Positions 1 to 4,843 of a DNA stretch of 6,563 nt are shown piece after piece. The stretch comes from DATJXG01 sp035500455 (GTDB lineage: Bacteria; Acidobacteriota; Terriglobia; Terriglobales; Acidobacteriaceae). The stretch lies in contig DATJXG010000163.1 in the NCBI GenBank assembly GCA_035500455.1, forward strand, positions 1 to 6,563. The letters run 5' to 3'. How positions within the stretch are numbered: the stretch's first letter is position 1; each line of letters begins with the position of its first letter. The notes under the pieces are model-generated. The model had not been told where the DNA came from, ran no database searches, and saw nothing but the letters and a program-made list of their open reading frames with translations. Made by a program: the position numbers and the translations under genes.

Positions 1-395
1 GAATTGGCCTGGTACATGGCCGCCAGGTTGGTGTCTTCGGTGAGCACGATACGGCAGGAGCGCGGATGCTCCTGCAGGTACTTTTTCACCGTTTTCTTGG
101 GCTCCAAAACGTCCACGGCCAGCACGATCAGGCCCTTGTCAGCGAACTCCTGGCCGATGCCATCAACCAATCCCTGCTCATCCTTGCAGTACGGGCACCA
201 GGTAGTCCAGAACTCGAGCAGGACAACCTTTCCCTTGATGGACTCATTGTTGAAGGTTTCGCCCGCGGTGGTTTTGGCGTGAAAGCGTGGGGCCGGCTCA
301 GGGGAATCGTCGTCATCCAAGGCGGAAAGCACGGACGCAGCCGCGAGCGCCAGAGCGGTAATTAGGATGGCTCGAAATGCGGCACGCCCCCGCAT
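1..395 (-). CDS. Exported TlpA/ResA-like thioredoxin, C-terminus cut by window edge
   Basis: Translating the minus strand from the ATG at 395-393 gives an open frame of 131 codons running off the left edge. Residues 1-25 look like a signal peptide: Arg at positions 2, 4 and 8, then a hydrophobic Ala/Leu/Ile run ending near VLSA. An acidic stretch (four Asp, 27-30) follows. The thioredoxin fold is clear from about residue 35: a GKVVLLEFW strand, then the redox motif W66-C67-P-Y-C70, then an LIVLAVDV strand near 92-99. In the TlpA/ResA family this CxxC reduces or relays electrons to disulfides outside the cytoplasm, in cytochrome c maturation or oxidative-stress repair; the exact partner here is unknown. 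The gene lies 76 bp downstream of the MarR-GNAT gene on the same strand, so it may share that transcript or have its own promoter. No Shine-Dalgarno is visible. The later conserved cis-proline region lies beyond the edge. Confidence 0.85.
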   Translation of the reverse strand, partial: MRGRAAFRAILITALALAAASVLSALDDDDSPEPAPRFHAKTTAGETFNNESIKGKVVLLEFWTTWCPYCKDEQGLVDGIGQEFADKGLIVLAVDVLEPKKTVKKYLQEHPRSCRIVLTEDTNLAAMYQAN

Positions 396-403
396 GACGG
401 CGA

Positions 404-409
404 AATATA
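404..409 (-). promoter_or_regulatory. Candidate -10 box for the thioredoxin gene
   Basis: On the minus strand TATATT (5 of 6 to TATAAT) ends 8 nt before the ATG at 395. No good -35 hexamer stands 16-18 bp upstream. A TTGACG occurs at 445-450 but is too distant (35 bp). If the box is real, the transcript would start at or next to the ATG. The evidence is weak. Confidence 0.22.
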
Positions 410-471
410 GCACAAACTAGTGAGAATCTCTCGAATGAAGGGACCGTCAATCGATTTTAGAACTTCGAGCC

Positions 472-1419
472 TCAAAGCTTCAGGTCCCAGGTCTCTGCCA
501 CTAGATTGCGGCGGCCCCAACTGTTGTGTCGTTTGATGGCGGTTCGGCGAAACCCTGCCTCTTCATAGATGCGGCGTGCCGCGTGCAGTTCGCTTTGCGT
601 CCAGAGAGTGATCTTCTTGTAGCCGGCGGAGCGGGCGAAACGGACGCACTCCGCTACCAGGCGCGAGCCTATTCCTAATCCCCGCGCAGAAGGCTCCACC
701 AGCAGAAGACGCAGCTTCGCTATGGTCTTGGATTTCTTCACCAGAAAAACGCACCCGGCGATGGTTCCGGCCCGCTCCGCGATCCAGCACCGTTCGCGCT
801 TCGGGTCGAGGTGTTGAATGAACTTGGCGCAGATTTCCGCTACCAGCGCTTCGAACTGTTCGTCGTACCCGTACTCCTGCGAATAGAGCACTGCGTGGCG
901 ATGCACTATCCACCCCATGTCGCCCGGCTGATGTAGTCGCAGCAGGTAGGGACCTTTTGTGTCGTCGTGGTCAGGGTTATCCCCCAGCGCGCGCTGGATG
1001 GTCTCCATCGCGTTGGTCATCTCCGACAACTGGGGCGGAGAAAGACCGCGCAGGAGTTCGGCAACCTCCTTGCTCTGCTGGAGGTCCAGTTCGGAGAAAG
1101 TCGCGCGGCCTTGGCGGGTGAGGGAGAGCAGATTCTGCCGCGCGTCACGTTGCGAAGAACTGCGCTTGAGGATGCCGCGCCGCTCGAAACCACGCAGGAT
1201 GCGGCTGAGATAGCCAGGATCGACGCCCAGTTCCTTGCCCAAAGTGGCCGCAGTGGGCTCGCTGCGATGGGCGACTTCGTAGAGGACGCGCACCTCGGTG
1301 AGGGAAAATGGGCTCTTCAGCACTCCGCCCCGGAGGACCCCGATGCGCCGGGTGTAGAAGCGGTTGAAGCGGCGCACGGCCTCGACCGTCGCTTCGGCAT
1401 TCGCTGGAGTCCGCCACAT
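472..1419 (-). CDS. MarR-family regulator fused to GNAT acetyltransferase
   Basis: This 315-residue protein joins two domains. Residues 10-145 form a MarR winged helix-turn-helix: recognition region about 56-84 (TAATLGKELGVDPGYLSRIL), wing with R91-D-A-R94, and C-terminal dimerisation helices to about 145. A short acidic linker (147-154) leads to a GNAT domain at about 158-315. That domain has the acetyl-CoA pyrophosphate loop R246-G-L-G249-I-G251 and the motif B-like segment ending Y285-EEAGF. Such fusions are a known architecture; the acetyl acceptor is not predictable. The four Cys residues (197, 211, 223, 258) are all in the GNAT half, so OhrR-like thiol sensing in the DNA-binding domain is unlikely. 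The ATG at 1419 is chosen because it sits just behind the operator/promoter and gives a full MarR N-terminus. There is no Shine-Dalgarno. Probably autoregulated through the two palindromes upstream. Confidence 0.92.
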   Translation of the reverse strand: MWRTPANAEATVEAVRRFNRFYTRRIGVLRGGVLKSPFSLTEVRVLYEVAHRSEPTAATLGKELGVDPGYLSRILRGFERRGILKRSSSQRDARQNLLSLTRQGRATFSELDLQQSKEVAELLRGLSPPQLSEMTNAMETIQRALGDNPDHDDTKGPYLLRLHQPGDMGWIVHRHAVLYSQEYGYDEQFEALVAEICAKFIQHLDPKRERCWIAERAGTIAGCVFLVKKSKTIAKLRLLLVEPSARGLGIGSRLVAECVRFARSAGYKKITLWTQSELHAARRIYEEAGFRRTAIKRHNSWGRRNLVAETWDLKL

Positions 1420-1422
1420 TAA

Positions 1423-1457
1423 GTGACATTGTCAACTATATAATTGACTAAGTCAAT
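1423..1457 (-). promoter_or_regulatory. Twin palindromic operator overlapping the MarR-GNAT promoter
   Basis: Two related palindromes sit just upstream of the MarR-GNAT start. Site 1 at 1443-1457 is ATTGACT-A-AGTCAAT (perfect 7-bp arms). Site 2 at 1423-1435 is GTGACATTGTCAA, with perfect 5-bp arms at its core. Both fit KTGACWWWGTCAA on the plus strand, and their centres (1450 and 1429) are 21 bp apart, two helical turns. On the minus strand TTGACT (1456-1451) and GACAAT (1433-1428) are spaced 17 bp like -35 and -10 elements, so bound regulator would cover the promoter. Operator function and the binding protein are inferred; autoregulation is common in the MarR family. A plus-strand TATAAT also occurs at 1439-1444 but has no suitable -35. 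Confidence 0.6.
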
Positions 1458-1521
1458 ATACGGCGGACTCTCTCTTTCTGCGGCCGTTCTTCGCCTCCTC
1501 AGCGTGCTAAGGTTTTCCGGC

Positions 1522-1539
1522 TTAAGGGCCAACCCTTAA
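1522..1539. other. Small intergenic hairpin
   Basis: TTAAGGG (1522-1528), a CCAA loop and CCCTTAA (1533-1539) form a perfect 7-bp stem within the divergent spacer. There is no T-run after it on either strand, so it does not look like an intrinsic terminator. Function unknown. Confidence 0.35.
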
Positions 1540-1541
1540 AA

Positions 1542-1581
1542 CGCCGAGTTCGCAGAGAACGGCCGCCGAGAACGCCGGGAA
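1542..1581. repeat. Degenerate 9-bp repeat, copy 1
   Basis: Four 9-mers close to CGCCGAGAA lie head to tail: CGCCGAGTT (1542), CGCAGAGAA (1551), then a 4-bp break, CGCCGAGAA (1564) and CGCCGGGAA (1573). The same family appears in reverse orientation at 6493-6529. It is in non-coding DNA between the divergent MarR-GNAT and peroxiredoxin genes. Confidence 0.55.
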
Positions 1582-1604
1582 ATTGCGCAAGTTCAGGCTT
1601 GCGG

Positions 1605-1632
1605 TTGACATAGAAATGACAAGCGCTTTTCT
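1605..1632 (+). promoter_or_regulatory. Candidate promoter for the peroxiredoxin gene
   Basis: A perfect TTGACA stands at 1605-1610. The best -10 at 16 bp spacing is TTTTCT (1627-1632), only 3 of 6. A 6-bp stem (CGCAAG at 1586-1591 with CTTGCG at 1598-1603) lies directly upstream of the -35 and could be a regulator site, but nothing identifies one. The leader to the ATG would be about 40 nt. Confidence 0.3.
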
Positions 1633-1670
1633 GGACAATTTTCCGGCCATGCGGTAGCCTGCCGGTGAAG

Positions 1671-1677
1671 AAGGAGG
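1671..1677 (+). promoter_or_regulatory. Strong Shine-Dalgarno for the peroxiredoxin gene
   Basis: AAGGAGG ends 4 nt before the ATG at 1682. It fixes the start and so includes the signal peptide in the protein. Confidence 0.8.
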
Positions 1678-1681
1678 CAGT

Positions 1682-2230
1682 ATGCGTCTGTGGATTATCG
1701 CCGTTGTAGTGCTGTTGGCGGGCGGGGTGGCATGGCGGATGGCCTTTGCCGGCCCTACTCCCGAGGTGGGCTCCATGGCCCCCGACTTTTCTCTCCCCTC
1801 GCAGGACGGCTCGCAGGTGAGCCTCAAGGATTTCCGCGGCAAATGGGTGGTGCTGTATTTCTATCCCAAGGACATGACTCCGGGCTGCACGATCGAAGCC
1901 CACAACTTCCAGCGCGACCAGGCTGAGTACGCGCAGCGCAACGCCGTAGTGGTCGGCGTCAGCGTGGACAACACTGACTCCCACAAGCAGTTCTGCGCCA
2001 AGGAAGGCCTGAACTTCAAGCTGCTGTCTGACACCGAGCACAAAGTTTCCACCGAGTATGGTTCGGTAATGAACTTCGGCGTGACTCAGGTCGCGGCCCG
2101 CCACACGTTCCTGATCGATCCCCAAGGCAAGATCGAGAAGGCCTACACCAGCGTGGACCCGAACAAGCACAGCCAGGAAGTGCTGGCGGCTTTGGACGAG
2201 GTGCAAAAAGGCTCAACCGCTGCGAAGTAA
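1682..2230 (+). CDS. bcp: Exported Bcp/PrxQ-type thiol peroxidase
   Basis: A 182-residue peroxiredoxin that reduces H2O2 and organic hydroperoxides using a reactive Cys recycled by thioredoxin-like partners. The family core (about 28-175) is complete: the APDFSLPSQDG start, then P62-K-D-M-T66-P67-G-C69-T with the peroxidatic Cys69, and R140 of the ARHTFLID strand. The usual resolving Cys five residues after the peroxidatic one is His74. The only other Cys is C105 in SHKQFC, 36 residues on, which matches the alpha-3 resolving position of some PrxQ proteins, so a two-Cys mechanism is still possible. Unlike the usual cytoplasmic Bcp of about 150-160 residues, it begins with a hydrophobic signal segment (residues 3-23) and an AFA/G site that could be cleaved by signal peptidase. 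It diverges from the MarR-GNAT gene; an exported thioredoxin lies beyond that and is a possible reductant. Confidence 0.93.
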   Translation: MRLWIIAVVVLLAGGVAWRMAFAGPTPEVGSMAPDFSLPSQDGSQVSLKDFRGKWVVLYFYPKDMTPGCTIEAHNFQRDQAEYAQRNAVVVGVSVDNTDSHKQFCAKEGLNFKLLSDTEHKVSTEYGSVMNFGVTQVAARHTFLIDPQGKIEKAYTSVDPNKHSQEVLAALDEVQKGSTAAK

Positions 2231-2252
2231 TTGCGATCTCAACCTAAGAACC

Positions 2253-2277
2253 AAGGCCCGGCTTTTGCCGGGCCTTT
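2253..2277. terminator. Hairpin terminator between convergent genes
   Basis: AAGGCCCGGC (2253-2262), loop TTTT and GCCGGGCCTT (2267-2276) form a perfect 10-bp stem 22 bp after the peroxiredoxin stop. The following T-run is only TTT, and on the minus strand the tail is also poor in T, so termination may be imperfect. Its position between peroxiredoxin and ilvD, which point at each other, suits a terminator for either or both. Confidence 0.7.
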
Positions 2278-2300
2278 GCTCGTTGAGTTCTGGTCTGAAC

Positions 2301-2342
2301 AACTGGGAACTGATTGCTGAGAACCGGCAACTGACAACTGGG
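2301..2342. repeat. Heptanucleotide tandem repeat, six degenerate units
   Basis: Read in 7-bp steps from 2301 the DNA gives AACTGGG, AACTGAT, TGCTGAG, AACCGGC, AACTGAC, AACTGGG, consensus AACTGRN. Exact AACTG cores start at 2301, 2308, 2329 and 2336, all in the same 7-bp phase. It fills most of the gap between the terminator and the ilvD stop codon. No coding or structural role is visible. Confidence 0.6.
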
Positions 2343-2375
2343 TTTCACCGAAATCCAGCCGCGTTTCTATTCCTC

Positions 2376-4049
2376 TCAGCGAGCACTGGTAACCGCGCCC
2401 TCCGCCGCCGAAGAGACCAGCGCCGCGTACTTGGCAAAGACTCCGCTGGCATAGCGAGGCGCCGGAGCTTTCCACTGCGCCAGGCGCTGCTGCAGAGCGG
2501 CATCGCTGATCTCGACCTCCAGCACGCGTTGGTTGACGTCAATGTGGATGGTGTCGCCCTCATGCACGGCGGCGATGGGCCCACCGAGTGCGGCTTCCGG
2601 GGCGACGTGGCCGATCATCAGGCCGCGCGTGGCTCCGCTGAAGCGGGCATCGGTGAGCAGCGCCACGGAGCCGCCCAGACCCTCGCCAACGATCGCGGCG
2701 GTAATGCCCAACATCTCCGGCATTCCCGGACCGCCCTTGGGGCCTTCGTTGCGGATTACAACAACATCCCCCTCCTTAATCTGCTTGCCCAGCACCGCCT
2801 TCAGCGCGGCATCTTCGGACTCGAACACCCGCGCCGGGCCGCGATGGGTAAGGCGCTCGTGGCCGCTGATCTTGGCCACGCAGCCCTCGGGGGCAAGATT
2901 GCCTTTGAGAATCACGAGGCCACCGGTTTTCTTCAGCGGCTTATCGAGGGGCAGAATCACCTGCTGGCCGGGCGTTTCGATTGCAGCCGCGGCTTCTTCG
3001 GCAAAGGTTTTGCCGGTCACGGTGATCGCCGAGCCATCGGCGCATTTGGCTTCCAGCAGGCGCTTGGCGACGATGGGAATACCGCCGGCTTTATCCACGT
3101 CGGCGGCGACGAACCGCCCGGAAGGTTTTAGATCAGCCAGCAGGGGGATGCGTTCGCTGATTTTCTGGAAGTCTTCGATCACCAGCGGCACACCCGCTTC
3201 GCGCGCGATGGCAAGCAGGTGCAGCACGGCGTTTGTCGATCCCCCGGTGCAGGCAACGCCGGCGATGGCGTTCTGGAAGGCGGCGCGGGTAAGAATCGTG
3301 CGCGGCAGCAGGCCATCGTTCAGCAGTTTCATCACCAGTTCCCCGCAGCGATATGCGACTTCGTCTTTGCGCGGATCCATCGCCGGAATTCCGTTGAATC
3401 CCATGGGCGAGAGGCCAATCAGTTCCATGACCGTGGACATGGTGTTTGCGGTGTATTGACCGCCGCAGGCTCCGGCGGCAGGACAGGCCACGTTCTCGAG
3501 ATCGACGAGTTCTTTTTCGGTGATCTTCCCGGCCGAGTGCGCGCCAATGGCCTCGTACACATCCTGAATGGTGACGTCTTTGCCCTTGTAGTTTCCCGGG
3601 GCAATGGTGCCCCCATACAGGACGAGTCCAGGAAGGTTCAGGCGCGCCAGCGCCATGCCGGCGGCGGGAATGGTTTTGTCGCAGCCCACCACACACACCA
3701 CCGCGTCAAATAACTGCCCGCGGCAGACGAGTTCGATGGAATCGGCGATTACTTCGCGGCTGACGAGCGATGCTCGCATGCCTTCGGTGCCCATGGTTTC
3801 GCCGTCAGAGATGGCGATGGTGTTGAACTCCATGGGCGTACCCCCGGCGGCGCGAATGCCATCTTTCACCTTCGCCGCCAGGCGGCGCAGGTGGAAGTTA
3901 CAGGGCATGGTTTCGATCCAGGTGTTGGCCACGCCGATCAGCGGTTTAGACAAATCGGCATCAGTGAAGCCGACGGCTTTGAACATAGAGCGCGCGCCGG
4001 CACGGCTGCTTCCTTCCGTGATGATACGGCTGCGATGTTTTAGGTACAT
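2376..4049 (-). CDS. ilvD: Dihydroxy-acid dehydratase
   Basis: This 557-residue protein is full length for IlvD, which dehydrates 2,3-dihydroxy-isovalerate and 2,3-dihydroxy-3-methylvalerate to the 2-keto acid precursors of valine, leucine and isoleucine in the cytoplasm. The three iron-sulfur cluster Cys residues are present: C50 (TMPCNFH), C123 (GCDKTIPA) and C195 (GACGGQYTANTM). So are the Mg-site residues D82 and D124 and the active-site Lys K125. The second family signature, LLTDARFSGATRG, spans about 464-476. The N-terminus begins directly with the conserved LKHRSRIITEG region, so the ATG at 4049 fits; no Shine-Dalgarno is seen. No other ilv or leu gene is adjacent, so it appears to be a stand-alone unit, diverging from the 4184 gene and converging on the peroxiredoxin. 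Three Cys ligands suit a cluster-bearing IlvD; sugar-acid dehydratases of the same superfamily (Edd-like) are a less likely reading. Confidence 0.96.
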   Translation of the reverse strand: MYLKHRSRIITEGSSRAGARSMFKAVGFTDADLSKPLIGVANTWIETMPCNFHLRRLAAKVKDGIRAAGGTPMEFNTIAISDGETMGTEGMRASLVSREVIADSIELVCRGQLFDAVVCVVGCDKTIPAAGMALARLNLPGLVLYGGTIAPGNYKGKDVTIQDVYEAIGAHSAGKITEKELVDLENVACPAAGACGGQYTANTMSTVMELIGLSPMGFNGIPAMDPRKDEVAYRCGELVMKLLNDGLLPRTILTRAAFQNAIAGVACTGGSTNAVLHLLAIAREAGVPLVIEDFQKISERIPLLADLKPSGRFVAADVDKAGGIPIVAKRLLEAKCADGSAITVTGKTFAEEAAAAIETPGQQVILPLDKPLKKTGGLVILKGNLAPEGCVAKISGHERLTHRGPARVFESEDAALKAVLGKQIKEGDVVVIRNEGPKGGPGMPEMLGITAAIVGEGLGGSVALLTDARFSGATRGLMIGHVAPEAALGGPIAAVHEGDTIHIDVNQRVLEVEISDAALQQRLAQWKAPAPRYASGVFAKYAALVSSAAEGAVTSAR

Positions 4050-4059
4050 GGTGATTGGA

Positions 4060-4065
4060 ATTATG
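4060..4065 (-). promoter_or_regulatory. Candidate -10 box for ilvD
   Basis: CATAAT on the minus strand (5 of 6) ends 10 nt before the ATG, which would give an almost leaderless transcript. No convincing -35 accompanies it. Confidence 0.22.
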
Positions 4066-4128
4066 CCACGCGGGGGAGCGGTCGTGTTGCCGCGGACGTT
4101 TCGTTAATCGGAAATCTGGAAAATTGTG

Positions 4129-4156
4129 TTGCGGCTGCGCGGAATCGGTGTCTAAT
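4129..4156 (+). promoter_or_regulatory. Candidate promoter for the 4184-cupin unit
   Basis: TTGCGG (4129-4134), a 16-bp spacer and TCTAAT (4151-4156, 5 of 6) would start transcription near 4163, just ahead of the ribosome binding site. The -35 matches only 3 of 6. This promoter lies inside the longer upstream reading of the next gene and supports the GTG start at 4184. Confidence 0.4.
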
Positions 4157-4167
4157 CTCCAGCGTCG

Positions 4168-4176
4168 AAAGGAGGG
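4168..4176 (+). promoter_or_regulatory. Strong Shine-Dalgarno deciding the GTG start at 4184
   Basis: AAAGGAGGG is followed, after about 8 nt, by GTG at 4184. This is a near-ideal site and selects the GTG over the in-frame ATG at 4055. Confidence 0.75.
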
Positions 4177-4183
4177 TCCGCAC

Positions 4184-4471
4184 GTGGATACAACTCTGAG
4201 CCACAGGAAAAATCCCGCGGTGGGATGGAACATTCTCGCCTCCGCCAAGGCCGACAAAGGCGAAAAGATTTCGCGGGCGCAGATTTCGGTGAACGGCTTC
4301 AACAAATATGACCAGAGCTTCAATACGCCGATCTCGCAGTGGCAGCATGAACTCTCGCAGCAAGGGCAGTTTCCCGGCAATAATACGAGCGAACTCACTA
4401 TCACCACGGACAAAGGGGAAGTTACGGCAAACCAGGATTCGTGGAGTGATATTGATCCCAGCGGCGATTGA
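4184..4471 (+). CDS. Small protein of unknown function, 95 residues
   Basis: I do not recognise a family. An in-frame ATG at 4055 would add 43 Cys/Arg-rich residues, but it overlaps the likely promoter and lacks a ribosome binding site, so the GTG start is preferred. From there the protein has no Cys, no signal peptide and no membrane segment. It starts VDTTLSHRKNPAVGWN, has alternating hydrophobic strand-like segments (WNILASAKA; ISRAQISVNG; SELTITTDKGEVTA), a Gln/Asn-rich middle (SQWQHELSQQGQFPGNN) and an acidic tail (SDIDPSGD). The strand pattern and the ISVNG and ITTDKGEV turns are reminiscent of a small Ig-like or beta-sandwich domain; this is inference only. The DNA looks more A/T-rich than its neighbours, by eye. 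The stop is 9 nt before the cupin start, so the two are probably co-transcribed. Confidence 0.75.
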   Translation: MDTTLSHRKNPAVGWNILASAKADKGEKISRAQISVNGFNKYDQSFNTPISQWQHELSQQGQFPGNNTSELTITTDKGEVTANQDSWSDIDPSGD

Positions 4472-4480
4472 GAGAGGTCC

Positions 4481-4813
4481 GTGACGAACGACGAGGCAAC
4501 TTTCTTTGATATCGGTGGGTTGGAAGAACTGCGTTCAAACGCAGGCAAGCGCTATCGCGAGTTTCTGCGCGTGCCGGCCATGAGTGCGGGACTTTACGTC
4601 CTGCCCGCGGGTGAAGTGGATTCCCAGCTGCCGCACAAAGAAGACGAGATGTACTACGTTCTGCGCGGGAAGGCTCGCATGCGCGCCGGTTCCAGGGACC
4701 AAGCCGTTCACCCGGGCAGCGTCATCTTTGTGGCGGCGGAGGTGGAGCATCGCTTCTACGAAATCGAGGAGGAGTTGGCGGTGCTGGTGTTTTTTGCTCC
4801 GGCGGAGAGTTGA
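4481..4813 (+). CDS. Small single-domain cupin protein
   Basis: A 110-residue single cupin beta-barrel, roughly residues 35-107. Motif 1 is G44-EVDSQLP-H52-KED-E56-MYYVLRG63, and motif 2 is G79-SVIFVAAEVE-H90-RF. The metal-ligand set of H-x-H-x3-E plus a later His is only partly kept: H52, E56 and H90 are present, while the first His position is Leu50. Metal binding may therefore be altered or three-coordinate. Cupins of this size include sugar isomerases, dioxygenases and ligand-binding proteins, so no reaction can be assigned. The start is GTG at 4481 behind AGAGAGG, with close spacing (3 nt). It follows the unknown protein by 9 nt on the same strand and is convergent with nadB, 30 bp away. 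I see no clear terminator in that 30 bp. Confidence 0.88.
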   Translation: MTNDEATFFDIGGLEELRSNAGKRYREFLRVPAMSAGLYVLPAGEVDSQLPHKEDEMYYVLRGKARMRAGSRDQAVHPGSVIFVAAEVEHRFYEIEEELAVLVFFAPAES

Positions 4814-4843
4814 GGGGTTCTTACAAACCGCTTTTCGGCCCAG

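Noticed and set aside
967..1422. Plus-strand frame opposite the MarR domain
   Set aside because: The MarR-GNAT reading is strongly supported by two domain signatures; this frame has none.
1605..1621. Third copy of the TTGAC operator near TTGACATAGAAATGACA
   Set aside because: The two halves are direct rather than inverted and do not match the 13-bp palindrome; it is better read as a -35 element.
1499..2206. Long minus-strand frame (235 codons) opposite the peroxiredoxin gene
   Set aside because: The plus strand encodes a clear full-length peroxiredoxin with a strong ribosome binding site; the opposite frame has no recognisable domain and its C-terminal part runs through repeats.
2265..3131. 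Plus-strand frame of 288 codons (and another at 2533-3459) opposite ilvD
   Set aside because: These are antisense shadows of a conserved high-G+C gene, and the first starts inside the terminator hairpin.
4055..4183. 43-residue N-terminal extension of the 4184 protein from an ATG at 4055
   Set aside because: It has no ribosome binding site, an unnatural Cys/Arg-rich composition, and it covers the likely promoter; the GTG at 4184 has an ideal Shine-Dalgarno.
3961..4548. Minus-strand frame of 195 codons across the ilvD start and the 4184 gene
   Set aside because: It overlaps parts of three better-supported genes and shows no domain.
4814..4843. Terminator between the convergent cupin and nadB genes
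   Set aside because: Only 3-4 bp stems can be drawn in or around this 30-bp gap, with no proper T-run.
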